64,000 nucleotides of DNA from CADEED01 sp041395625 (GTDB taxonomy: Bacteria; Pseudomonadota; Gammaproteobacteria; Steroidobacterales; Steroidobacteraceae). The translations under genes and the position numbers were made by a program. The notes beneath the pieces were generated by a model that saw only the letters and a program-made list of their open reading frames with translations, ran no database searches and was not told where the DNA came from. The DNA is taken from NCBI GenBank assembly GCA_041395625.1, contig JAWLAE010000002.1, forward strand, positions 186,001-250,000. The letters are read 5' to 3'. Numbering within the stretch: position 1 is the stretch's first letter; each line of letters begins with the position of its first letter. Positions 16,894 to 25,244 of this stretch are shown in pieces.

Positions 16894-17780
16894 CCGCCGA
16901 AAGCCTGACGCATGCGCGCCAGTATCTTGCGGCTATAGTCGCCACGACCCTGACTACCGAACCGCTCCAGCAGTGCAGCAGTCATCACAGGCGTCGGTAC
17001 TCCCAGCTCGATACCCTCGATCGCAGTCCAGCGGCCCTCCCCCGAGTCCGCCACGAGCGGTGCGATGTCAGCCATTGAACGATCGGTGGCCAGGAACTCG
17101 GCCGTCAGGTCGAGCAGCCAGGAACGGATGACCGTACCGTGTCGCCAGCTCTCGGCAATCGCCGCGACATCGAGCTGAAAATCTGTTTTCGCCTGCATCA
17201 GCGCCAAGCCCTCGGCATAGGCCTGCATCAGGCCGTACTCGATGCCGTTGTGAACCATCTTGACGAAGTGGCCGGCACTCGCCGGCCCGCAGTGCAACCA
17301 GCCATGATCCGGCGCGGGCGCCAGGGCCTCGAGGTAAGGTTGCAGGATGCCGACGGCGGTTTTCGAGCCGCCGATCATCAAGCCGTAACCCTCCTCCAAC
17401 CCCCAGATGCCGCCAGACACACCGACATCGACGAAATGAACGTCCCGCTCAGCAGCGGTCGCGGCGCGTGTGGCGGAATCCCGATACCAGGCGTTCGCGC
17501 CATCAACGACAACGTCGCCCGCGGCTAACATTGGCAGCAGTGCCGTGAAGGTCGATTGGGTGGGTTCGCCAGCCGGCAGCATCAACCAGACGATCCTTGG
17601 AGTAACGGCCGCCGCGACCGCTCGCTCCAATGAGGGATAGTTGCGCGCGCCTGTGTCCTGCGCCAGCGCCGCGCCAACTGCGGCGTCGCGATCGAACACG
17701 AGTGCCTGATACCCGTGCCGGGCAAGCCGACGGACCATGTTGCCACCCATCTTGCCGAGTCCGACCATTGTGAATGACAT
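16863..17780 (-). CDS. gnd: 6-phosphogluconate dehydrogenase, short (about 300-residue) form
   Basis: 305 residues. VGLGKMGGNMVRRLARHGY is the dinucleotide-binding loop; GVSGGIWGLEEGYGLMIGG and HFVKMVHNGIEYGLMQ hold the substrate-binding and catalytic Lys residues. The short form, often NAD-preferring and tetrameric, lacks the C-terminal extension of the 470-residue enzyme. It converts 6-phosphogluconate to ribulose 5-phosphate and completes the oxidative branch begun by the convergent zwf-pgl. No edd or eda gene is nearby. Confidence 0.93.
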   Translation of the reverse strand: MSFTMVGLGKMGGNMVRRLARHGYQALVFDRDAAVGAALAQDTGARNYPSLERAVAAAVTPRIVWLMLPAGEPTQSTFTALLPMLAAGDVVVDGANAWYRDSATRAATAAERDVHFVDVGVSGGIWGLEEGYGLMIGGSKTAVGILQPYLEALAPAPDHGWLHCGPASAGHFVKMVHNGIEYGLMQAYAEGLALMQAKTDFQLDVAAIAESWRHGTVIRSWLLDLTAEFLATDRSMADIAPLVADSGEGRWTAIEGIELGVPTPVMTAALLERFGSQGRGDYSRKILARMRQAFGGHAVKSAGKS

Positions 17781-17816
17781 CGTTAGCTCCTCGCACTTCC
17801 TGCTGCCAAAACGCAG

Positions 17817-17838
17817 AAGGGCCGCCTGAGCGACCCTT
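17817..17838 (-). terminator. Probable terminator after the cupin gene
   Basis: AAGGG pairs with CCCTT, then CGC with GCG after one C-A mismatch, around a four-base loop; on the minus strand the stem is followed by CTGCGTTTTGG. It lies between the cupin stop and the gnd start, so it likely ends the minus-strand transcript that reaches 17886. Confidence 0.5.
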
Positions 17839-17885
17839 CCGAGAATACCTGATCGCGCCGCAGGAGCTTGATCAGATGCTGCGGG

Positions 17886-18839
17886 CTATTTCTTGCGCCG
17901 CGTTTTCTTCTTGTGCTTGTGCTCCACCTGGCCATCACCGTGGTGATGGGCGGCATCGCCATGTGCGTGGCCATGGTCGTACTCGAAGTCGACCGGGTGA
18001 TTGTGGCCGTGCATGTTGATCCACTGATACAGCTCAGGCTTCCACTGCAAGATGCGGTTCGCCGCGCGCTCGCGGTTCTCTTCAACGTTAGTCCACGGAT
18101 TGAAGTGGAAATGGTTGTAGAGCTGCGTGTCCGTGCGACCGATGGCGAGGATGCCGAGCTTGCTGGCGAACGCGCCATGGTTGATATACGGCGGCCGATA
18201 GAAATAGCCGCCAGTGGGCAGATCACCGAACTGCATCATCCAGGAGGTCCCCCAGATGTGATAGGCCTCTTCCGAGCAATCGTGGTAGCTGATGTTGTCC
18301 TGCCAGAAGTTCGGCGTCATGCAATAGAGGAACGTGAAGCCCTGTGTGCGCGGATCGAAGCGCAGGATCTTGACCAGACAGCCCGGCGCGGTCGCTGGGA
18401 AGAAATTGGTCGAGGTCCACTGCATGTTCTCGTACGAATCGACGGCCGCGAAGCGATGGCGCTCGGCCTTCGAATGATCGGCATCGGATTCGACGAATGA
18501 CGGCTCGCCATAGTTGTAGAACAACAGACCTGTAGCACCACGCGGCGAGGACATCTCTTCGAGCGAGACGCCGGCCGGAACATAGAAATAGCTGCCCGGG
18601 CCCCAGACCTTGTCGCCGACCTTGATGGAACCGGACTGAATGAACAACTCGTATTCCGAATAGCTCATGCCGGGCGGCTGTTTGTAGCCGGGCATGAATG
18701 CCACCGTCATGGAACAGGAGCCGTCGTCCGTATCCATGGAGAGCATCTTGTACTGCATGCCCTTCGGGAAACCGGGCAGCGTCATCTTCTTGAAGGAAAC
18801 GTCGCGGTCGACGAAGGGTTCGATATGTGGGCGTGCCAT
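17886..18839 (-). CDS. Cupin-fold protein with His-rich C-terminal tail
   Basis: 317 residues. Two beta-barrel cupin-like halves are suggested by FIQSGSIKVGDKVWGPGSYF (about 66-85) and by YHDCSEEAYHIWGTSWMM with GGYFYRPPYINHG in the second half, the latter giving candidate metal ligands. The last 40 residues are unusual: repeated His (HGHNHP, HGHAHGDAAHHHGDG) and then a Lys/Arg end. Such tails bind Ni, Co, Zn or Cu in metallochaperones. The activity is unknown; a dioxygenase- or lyase-like cupin is possible. The gene is 18 bases after a small unknown gene and near a transporter gene with a His-rich loop. Confidence 0.7.
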   Translation of the reverse strand: MARPHIEPFVDRDVSFKKMTLPGFPKGMQYKMLSMDTDDGSCSMTVAFMPGYKQPPGMSYSEYELFIQSGSIKVGDKVWGPGSYFYVPAGVSLEEMSSPRGATGLLFYNYGEPSFVESDADHSKAERHRFAAVDSYENMQWTSTNFFPATAPGCLVKILRFDPRTQGFTFLYCMTPNFWQDNISYHDCSEEAYHIWGTSWMMQFGDLPTGGYFYRPPYINHGAFASKLGILAIGRTDTQLYNHFHFNPWTNVEENRERAANRILQWKPELYQWINMHGHNHPVDFEYDHGHAHGDAAHHHGDGQVEHKHKKKTRRKK

Positions 18840-18857
18840 CTTGGTTGCTCTCGCTCG

Positions 18858-19112
18858 TTAGAATACGACTTTGAATTTGCGCTTCGGCTTCACCGGAACT
18901 TCTTCCGGCCGAACCTTGCGCATCTGGTCGTAGTGAACATGGACACCGCGCGTCTGGATGCGCTCCAGGAACTCTGCAATCCATTTATCGCGCTTGGGGG
19001 ACAGCGCATCCTGCTCGCGTACTATTTCGGCGTAGCGTGCCTTCTGCTCCTTGATCTCGCGCTTGAGCCAGGCTTCGACTTCGCGGCTGCGTGTATGCGG
19101 AATCAACTTCAT
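18858..19112 (-). CDS. Small unknown protein upstream of the cupin gene
   Basis: 84 residues, strongly charged, with a predicted long amphipathic helix in the first 55 residues (REVEAWLKREIKEQKARY) and a Lys/Arg/Pro-rich, Val-Phe-ending tail. I do not recognise a family. It precedes the cupin by 18 bases on the same strand, so it is probably cotranscribed and may act with it. No signal peptide or metal-binding cluster is visible. Confidence 0.6.
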   Translation of the reverse strand: MKLIPHTRSREVEAWLKREIKEQKARYAEIVREQDALSPKRDKWIAEFLERIQTRGVHVHYDQMRKVRPEEVPVKPKRKFKVVF

Positions 19113-19215
19113 CGTCTGTCCCTCAGGTTTCGGATCGACGTCCCGTGACGGTCAACGTCATGCGTTACTTATACACCAGGCGCAGGCGCCGCAAAAGACG
19201 TGGCTTGCGTCGTGA

Positions 19216-19944
19216 TCACAGGCCGAGCAGCATCGCCGCGCCGCAGGCAGCGACCGTTACACCAGCGGTGGAATGTACGTATGCGCCGGCGCGCAGCGCC
19301 GGTACACGCGCGAGACCGGATGTCAGCAACCACACGATCGTGAGCATCGTGCCAATCGTGGCCACCGCAAAAACGCCCACCACCGCGGCCACCGCGAACC
19401 ACGCGCCCTGCGACGCCGGCGCCATGACCAAGGGAATGAGCGGCTCACAGGGGCCGAACAGGAAAATGACGAACAGCGCCCAGCCTACCGCAACCATGCT
19501 CTGCTTGCGGTTCGCCAAGCCAGCGATATCGACATGCGCATGCACGTGGCCCGCATGATGGCTGTGGCCATGGGCGTGCTGGGTGCCATCGACGTGCGCA
19601 TGGGCGTGCGAATGCGCTGTGATCTCGCGCAGGATGAACTTGAGGCCATAGAGTGCATATGCCAGACCGAATGCCACCATCAGCCATGCGGCAATGTCAC
19701 CGCGAACCGCAGTGATGCCTGTGAGGCGCATGGCGACCGAGCCCACGCCCAGCGCGAGTGCCGCCAACACCAGGGACGCAATGACATGTCCCATCCCGCA
19801 AATCGCAGTTATCGTCAAAGTACGCGCCATGCTCCAGCGCCGGGCGGTGCCAAGCGCTGCAAAGGGCAGATAGTGATCCGGACCGAGCGCGGTGTGCAGG
19901 ATGGCTATGCCGGCGGCACTGAACGACAGAATGAGAGGATCCAT
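19216..19944 (-). CDS. Membrane metal-transporter-like protein (HoxN/UreH-like) with His-rich loop
   Basis: 242 residues with about six transmembrane segments. HTALGPDHYLPFAAL at residues 17-31 resembles the His/Asp signature of the NiCoT/UreH/TauE-like transporters, and FLFGPCEPLIPLVM is the second intramembrane motif. A loop at about 110-140 is packed with His (AHSHAHAHVDGTQHAHGHSH), as in the nickel/cobalt efflux protein RcnA. It probably moves Ni, Co or a related cation, direction unknown. It lies 40 bases after a binding-protein gene and about 100 before the small gene and His-tailed cupin. Confidence 0.7.
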   Translation of the reverse strand: MDPLILSFSAAGIAILHTALGPDHYLPFAALGTARRWSMARTLTITAICGMGHVIASLVLAALALGVGSVAMRLTGITAVRGDIAAWLMVAFGLAYALYGLKFILREITAHSHAHAHVDGTQHAHGHSHHAGHVHAHVDIAGLANRKQSMVAVGWALFVIFLFGPCEPLIPLVMAPASQGAWFAVAAVVGVFAVATIGTMLTIVWLLTSGLARVPALRAGAYVHSTAGVTVAACGAAMLLGL

Positions 19945-19984
19945 GGCGCCGAGCGTAAAGCAATCGGTGATCGCCGCCTAGGTG

Positions 19985-21580
19985 TTAGCGCGCCGGAACG
20001 CTCATGTAACGCGAAACATGGATGCCCCGTGGATTGTCTGTCCACCCAGTGAGCTGCGGTGAGACCAACCTGCGGCTGACGAAGAAATAGATGGGCATCA
20101 CCGGCTGGTCGGCGACGGCGAGTGTCTCGGCCTCCCGCAGTAGTGCCGCACGCTTCTTTATGTCGATTTCCTGCTCCGCGCGGCGTAGCAAAGCGTCCAG
20201 ACGTGGATTGGCATAGCCGGCCGCATTGACGGCGGTGCCGACGGCCGCGCCGTCAAGCCGGTCGAGGAATGCCAGCGCGTCGGAATAGCCGCCCAGCCAC
20301 AGTTGCCGGACGGAATCGAAATCCCCAGACACGATTGACGCGGCGAGCGAGCGTTGTTCTTTCATTTCGAGTGACGCACGGACGCCGATCTGACGCCACA
20401 TCGCATCGAGCACGACAGCAATCCGTTTGTTGAACTCGTTGGCCGGAAAAGCCAGTCGCAACGTCAGCGGCTTGCCGGGACCATAGCCAGCTTCCTCCAG
20501 CAGCCGTCGCGCCTCGGCGCGCCGCCGAACGAGGGGCCAGTCATGAAATTCTGGCAATGCCCCCGGGCCGTAGTTGCTCGTGACAGGCGGTACGTAATTC
20601 CAGGCCGCAAGCCGCACGTCCCCCAGGATGCTGCGCGCCAACGCCTCCCGGTCGAGCGCCATGGACAGCGCGCGTCGCACGCGCACGTCACGGGTCGGGC
20701 CAGCGCGCAAGTTGAACGCCAGCACCTCGACCCCCAGGCCCTGGCTGACACGCAGGGCTTTGGGTACGTTGCGTCGCGCCCAATCGAGCTGATCCGGCGG
20801 TACGGCGAGCGTGAAATCGAATTCGCCTGCGGCGAATCTGCGCATCGCCGTCATGGGTTGCGAAACCGGGTAGTGAATCACGGCATCGAGCTTGACGTTG
20901 GCAGCATCGAAAAAATGCGGATTCTTCTTCAACCGCATGCTGCTATTCGGCGACCAGCGCTCTACTATGAACGGACCATTGCTGGCGAAATTCTCCGGCC
21001 GGATCCAGTCGCTACCATATTTCTCGACGCGCGCTCGCGGCGCCGGCAAACCGAAGGTGGCGAGAACTTCCGCCAGATACGGCGTCGGGTGTTCGAGCTC
21101 GATCACAACCGTGCGGGCATCCGGTGCACTCACGCCGAGCTCGGCCACCGGTTGGGCGCCCGTCGCCACCGCGCGCGCATTCTTGATGGCGAACATCCGG
21201 CCGGCGAACGGAAAAGCGGTCGCCGGATCGAGCGCGCGTCGCATCGACCAGGTGAAATCGGCTGCTTGCATCGCAGTGCCGTCCGACCATTTGAGACCGG
21301 GACGCAGCTTGAACGTCCAGCTCTTGCCATCCGCGCTGATCCGCCAGGATTCGGCGCACCCCGGCACGGCCTTGGCTTCGGCATCGAGCGCGGCGAGTCC
21401 CACGAACAAGTCCGACACGATGGTGCTCTCGCCAGGGTAGGCAAACTTGTGAGGATCGATGGTCGTCGGGTCGTCCGTACCCGCACGGTGCAAGACGCGT
21501 TCTGCGGTGATCGCGACGCCCGGTAATGCGGTGCAGAGCAGCAGCCCGCACAGCGCAGTCAGCCCTCGCCGGTCGATCAC
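19985..21580 (-). CDS. OppA/DppA-family periplasmic substrate-binding protein (first copy)
   Basis: 531 residues. GTG start overlaps the stop of the upstream Old Yellow Enzyme gene by four bases. A Sec signal peptide (about 1-26) has no lipobox. The mature part follows the SBP_bac_5 family: TDDPTTIDPHKF, LFVGLAALDAEAKAVPGCAESW, DGKSWTFKLRPGLKWSDGT, RRALSMALDREALA. This family binds oligopeptides, and less often nickel, opines or heme, for ABC importers. No permease or ATPase genes adjoin it; the nearest are oppB-C-D-F at 34-38 kb. Confidence 0.88.
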   Translation of the reverse strand: MIDRRGLTALCGLLLCTALPGVAITAERVLHRAGTDDPTTIDPHKFAYPGESTIVSDLFVGLAALDAEAKAVPGCAESWRISADGKSWTFKLRPGLKWSDGTAMQAADFTWSMRRALDPATAFPFAGRMFAIKNARAVATGAQPVAELGVSAPDARTVVIELEHPTPYLAEVLATFGLPAPRARVEKYGSDWIRPENFASNGPFIVERWSPNSSMRLKKNPHFFDAANVKLDAVIHYPVSQPMTAMRRFAAGEFDFTLAVPPDQLDWARRNVPKALRVSQGLGVEVLAFNLRAGPTRDVRVRRALSMALDREALARSILGDVRLAAWNYVPPVTSNYGPGALPEFHDWPLVRRRAEARRLLEEAGYGPGKPLTLRLAFPANEFNKRIAVVLDAMWRQIGVRASLEMKEQRSLAASIVSGDFDSVRQLWLGGYSDALAFLDRLDGAAVGTAVNAAGYANPRLDALLRRAEQEIDIKKRAALLREAETLAVADQPVMPIYFFVSRRLVSPQLTGWTDNPRGIHVSRYMSVPAR

Positions 21581-23556
21581 AGCGCATTCCCCAGCGCATG
21601 TCCTTCGGAGGTAGCGGCCAGCACTGTGCGTGGCAGTCGAGCATCGCCAATCAGGTGGACGTTCACGCCGTGGTCACGGAGTGGTGCCTGCAGTTCGAGC
21701 TGCGGCCGACGCGGCGTAGAATAAGTGACCAGCGCGACGTCGGCTATGGCAGTTCGATCACCGTTGTAGACGTTGCGCAGCGACACCTGGCCGTCTTCGA
21801 AAGCGGAATCGCCGGCAATCTCATGCAGCGGATAAACGTGGATTCGCTTTTGATTCAGCCGGCGTAGCACGCCCAGTCGCGTGACCAGCGGCACATCGTC
21901 TGCCACGCGATCCCGCGGCGTGACGATGATCACCCGATCGAACTTGAGCGCTAACCACTCGGCGGCGTTGTAAGTGCCTTCCGTGGAATCCATGTCGAAC
22001 AGAACTGCTGTGCCGCCCTGGTGTCCCACCAGTTCGTGCAGCCCACTGACCACCGCGCGCAGGTCCACGATAGCGCCATCGTCCGCCAACATGCGCGGCA
22101 GCGACGACGGCCAGTTCATCGACGCGCCCGTGGCCAGCACCACCTCGTCCGGTGCCAGCGTAACGATGTCTGCGAGCGTTGCGTGCACGCCGAGCTCGAG
22201 TGTCGCACCGCCGCGCTTGGCGGCTAGCTGCTGATAATCGTAGACACTCGACAGGTGCTCGCCGCCCGGCAGCAGGGCGTGCAGCCGCGTCTTGCCGCCG
22301 ATCTCGCTGGCTGCGCCGAAAACCGTAACATCATGGCCGCGAGCTGCCAGCAGCCAGGCGGCTTCCATGCCCGCGATACCCGCGCCCACGACGACGATGC
22401 GCTTGCGCTTGTTAGTGCGCTGCGGCCAGAAATCCACTTCGTCTGGCGAGGCCACGCGCGGATTGTTGTCGCACAACAGTGGCTTGTGTTCGACGATCGT
22501 GCCCCAGCAGGTATTGCAGGAAACGCAATAACGTATCTCGGCCTCACGACCCGCGCGTGCCTTGTTCGGAAAGGCGGGATCGGTGACCAACGGCCGGCCG
22601 AGTCCAACCAGCATGGCATCGCCGCGCTCGATGATGCCGTTGGCTTCGGCGGGGTCGGTGATCAGGCCCACGGCCATTACCGGAATGCCCCGCGCAGAGC
22701 GTTGCAATGCGCGCGTGATGCTGACGAAAGTAGCGCGCGGGAAATGCATGTCGGGAATATGCAGGTCCAGCGTATGCGAGTGCGTGCCCCAGGTGTAGCA
22801 GATGTAGTCGATGACGGCCGGATCCGCGACCCGCTGCGTGATCTCGGCCGCTGCTTCAGGACCTATGCCGCCCGGCATGCCGTCGTCACCTGGCAATTTC
22901 AGCGCCAGCAGGAGCTGGTTGCTGCAGCTCGCCCGAATGGCTGCAATCGTCTCGAGCAGAAACCGCGCACGATTCTCCGGCGTGCCGCCGTAATCGTCAG
23001 TGCGATCGTTCGACAGCGGCGACAGGAACTGATGGAAGAGATGGCCATGTCCGGCCGAGATCTCGACACCGCTCCAGCCACAGCGCTCGAGACGCGCGGC
23101 CGAGTTCGCGAAATCCTCTATCATGATCCGGATCTCGTCGACACTCAACGCGCGCGGCACGGTCCAGCTGAGATCATCCGGCAAGGCAGACGGGCCGAAA
23201 GCCGATGGATTGCGCCCACGCTCATGCCGCCCTCGCCCGGGATCCTGCACTTGCCCTAACAAGCGGCAATCGTGCGATTCGACCGCCTCTGCCCACTGCT
23301 TGAGGCTGTCGAGCGCATGATCGTCCCAGACTCGGACCTTATGGCTCTGCGTCTGATTGCGCGCCACGTTCAATGGCTCGGTGACGATCGCCGCGCAGCC
23401 GCCACGAGCGCGATTGGCCGAGTACTGGATCTGCCGCGCCGTGGCGCGCTGCTCGAGCGTCATCCGCGTGGACATCGACGCGTGCACGATGCGGTTCTTG
23501 AACCGCAGCCGGCCGTGGTTGAGCGGCGCAAATAGAGATGGATACAGGTCGGCCAT
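21577..23556 (-). CDS. Old Yellow Enzyme/2,4-dienoyl-CoA reductase-like flavo-iron-sulfur oxidoreductase
   Basis: 659 residues in three parts: FMN-binding TIM barrel (about 1-330, with LFAPLNHGRLRFKNRI and GVEISAGHGHLFHQFLSPLS), a cysteine cluster (CVSCNTC then a fourth Cys 12 residues on) for 4Fe-4S, and an FAD/NAD(P) domain with VVVGAGIAGMEAAWLLAARG. Related enzymes reduce enoyl-CoA double bonds, enones or bile-acid steroids, or demethylate amines. The Cys spacing (C-x2-C-x2-C) differs slightly from the usual C-x2-C-x3-C. It follows a GST gene by five bases and is coupled to the binding protein. Substrate unknown. Confidence 0.88.
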   Translation of the reverse strand: MADLYPSLFAPLNHGRLRFKNRIVHASMSTRMTLEQRATARQIQYSANRARGGCAAIVTEPLNVARNQTQSHKVRVWDDHALDSLKQWAEAVESHDCRLLGQVQDPGRGRHERGRNPSAFGPSALPDDLSWTVPRALSVDEIRIMIEDFANSAARLERCGWSGVEISAGHGHLFHQFLSPLSNDRTDDYGGTPENRARFLLETIAAIRASCSNQLLLALKLPGDDGMPGGIGPEAAAEITQRVADPAVIDYICYTWGTHSHTLDLHIPDMHFPRATFVSITRALQRSARGIPVMAVGLITDPAEANGIIERGDAMLVGLGRPLVTDPAFPNKARAGREAEIRYCVSCNTCWGTIVEHKPLLCDNNPRVASPDEVDFWPQRTNKRKRIVVVGAGIAGMEAAWLLAARGHDVTVFGAASEIGGKTRLHALLPGGEHLSSVYDYQQLAAKRGGATLELGVHATLADIVTLAPDEVVLATGASMNWPSSLPRMLADDGAIVDLRAVVSGLHELVGHQGGTAVLFDMDSTEGTYNAAEWLALKFDRVIIVTPRDRVADDVPLVTRLGVLRRLNQKRIHVYPLHEIAGDSAFEDGQVSLRNVYNGDRTAIADVALVTYSTPRRPQLELQAPLRDHGVNVHLIGDARLPRTVLAATSEGHALGNAL

Positions 23557-23561
23557 GGCGC

Positions 23562-24281
23562 TCAGCGCCGCGCAGCGCGTTTCGCCGGTTTGCCCCGGCT
23601 CAGCTGCTGGCGGCCGAACAGCGCGGCCCGTGCCTGTTTGTCGGGATTGCCGATCTTCATGCGATCCGCGAGCAGTGCAATGCCGCGCTGCACCGCAGGT
23701 CGCGCGGCCAGCGTGTCATACCAGCGACGCACGTGCGGGAACTCATCCAGATCGATCTTGTGCAGCCAGCGCACGTGCACCCACGGCCAGGTGGCCATAT
23801 CGGCGATCGAATAATCATCCGCCAGGAACTCGGCGTGGGCCAGGCGCCGATCCATGACGCCGTACAGCCGTAGTGTCTCGTTGCGGTAGCGCTCGATCGC
23901 GTAGGCAATCTTGCGCGGTGCGTAGCCGAGGAAATGACCGCATTGACCGAACATCGGTCCGACATTGGCAGTCTGAAAAGTGAGCCACTGGATCACGGTG
24001 TAGCGGCGACGCCTGTCCCGAGGCATGAATTTGCCCGCCTTCTCGGCGAGGTACTGCAGGATGGCGCCGGATTCGAACAATGCCAAGGGTTCGCCGCCTG
24101 GCCCGTCCTGATCCACGATCGCTGGGATTTTGTTGTTAGGGCTGATTTTTAGGAACGCGGGCCGGAACTGCTCGCCCCTCAACATGTTGATTGGCTTGAC
24201 CCGATATTCGAGCTTCGCCTCCTCCAACATGATCGGGATCTTGTGTCCGTTGGGGGTTGGCCAGTAATACAGGTCTATCAT
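23562..24281 (-). CDS. Glutathione S-transferase, YfcG/Ure2-like
   Basis: 239 residues from the ATG at 24281. MIDLYYWPTPNGHKIPIML is the thioredoxin-like N-terminal start of the nu-class (YfcG/YghU-like) group, where Asn/Thr rather than Ser or Cys contacts glutathione; ISPNNKIPAIVD holds the cis-Pro and LFESGAILQYLAEKAG the gamma-Glu site. The C-terminal helical domain has the DYSIADMATWPWV capping motif. These enzymes act as glutathione disulfide reductases or peroxidases, and some cleave lignin beta-aryl ethers. It is the first gene of the GST-OYE-binding protein set. Confidence 0.88.
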   Translation of the reverse strand: MIDLYYWPTPNGHKIPIMLEEAKLEYRVKPINMLRGEQFRPAFLKISPNNKIPAIVDQDGPGGEPLALFESGAILQYLAEKAGKFMPRDRRRRYTVIQWLTFQTANVGPMFGQCGHFLGYAPRKIAYAIERYRNETLRLYGVMDRRLAHAEFLADDYSIADMATWPWVHVRWLHKIDLDEFPHVRRWYDTLAARPAVQRGIALLADRMKIGNPDKQARAALFGRQQLSRGKPAKRAARR

Positions 24282-24350
24282 GCGGTTCCTACAAATCACG
24301 CTCAGGCATCGTTATGATGGGCCGCAATCATACCTGCCGGAGTTACTCCC

Positions 24351-25244
24351 ATGCTTGTCGCGATTGTTGCGGTCACATTGACGGCTCCTGACCTGATGGC
24401 GGTCGAACAAGCGTATGCGCGCTATCTGGGCTATCACACCGTGGAACGCGGCGTGGTCTCGGCTGAACTCGCACGCGGCTGGGATGCGCCTGCCGTCGCC
24501 GGCCGGTCATACCTGCTGATGCAACCGGCGAGCGGCGAGCCGGTGTACTTGCGGATCGTGCAGTCACCGGTAACGCCTGGCTATGAGCCGCTGCAGACGC
24601 ACGGCTGGAATGCCAACGAGATCCTGGTGGAAGACCCGGACAAGCTGGCGGAACAGCTGCGCGAATCGCCCTTCAAGATCATCGGCGAGCCGCGTCCGCT
24701 CACCATGAACCCGAAAGTCAAAGCCATGCAAGTCATCGGCCCCGCCAATGAGTTGTCGTATCTCACGCGGATTCCCCCGGGTGGCTCGATCTTCGATCTC
24801 GGCAGTGCCAAGTCGTTCGTGGATCGTACGTTCATCGTGGTGCTGGGTGGTCCTGACATGGCCGCCATGCAGGCGTTCTACGGTGACCTGCTCGGTATGA
24901 AGACGACACCGGCCAGTCCGGCAGTGGTCAATGTCGTCAACGACGCCAACGGTTTGCCGCAAGATTTTTCGATTCCACTGGGTATCGTGCAGCTGCCGAA
25001 GAGTTTTCTGATCGAGCTCGACGAGTATCCCAAGACCACGCGCCCGCGGCCACGGCGCACGGGTGATCTGCCGCCTGGCATGGCGATGGTGACGTTCACT
25101 GCCAGCGCCGCGGCGGGCAAGCAACTACCTTGGGTGGTTGAACCCACCGTACGCGAGGGCAAGCCCTACGACGGTCACCGGGTAGGTCTGTTGCGTGGCG
25201 GCGCAGGCGAGCTGGTAGAGGTAGTTCTCTCAATCGGCGAGTGA
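24351..25244 (+). CDS. VOC (glyoxalase/dioxygenase) superfamily protein, two-domain
   Basis: 297 residues, made of two degenerate VOC modules of about 140 residues each; the second begins at FIVVLGGPDMAAMQAFYGDLLGM, the classic betaalphabetabetabeta start. VOC proteins include extradiol dioxygenases, glyoxalases and epimerases, usually binding a metal through His and Glu. Clear His ligands are sparse here, so catalysis is uncertain. It stands alone on the plus strand between the two GST modules, and its 3' end overlaps the convergent second binding-protein gene by 15 bases. Confidence 0.7.
   Translation: MLVAIVAVTLTAPDLMAVEQAYARYLGYHTVERGVVSAELARGWDAPAVAGRSYLLMQPASGEPVYLRIVQSPVTPGYEPLQTHGWNANEILVEDPDKLAEQLRESPFKIIGEPRPLTMNPKVKAMQVIGPANELSYLTRIPPGGSIFDLGSAKSFVDRTFIVVLGGPDMAAMQAFYGDLLGMKTTPASPAVVNVVNDANGLPQDFSIPLGIVQLPKSFLIELDEYPKTTRPRPRRTGDLPPGMAMVTFTASAAAGKQLPWVVEPTVREGKPYDGHRVGLLRGGAGELVEVVLSIGE

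Noticed and set aside
20543..21526. Plus-strand frame of 327 codons opposite the first binding protein
   Set aside because: Composition of a shadow frame, no motif, opposite a clear OppA-type gene.
19216..21580. Interpretation of the first binding protein as a NikA-type nickel-binding protein because a metal-transporter-like gene follows
   Set aside because: No NikA-specific residues are recognisable, the Opp ATPases carry the peptide-type Cys extension, and a near paralogue exists without a metal gene. Kept only as a remote possibility.
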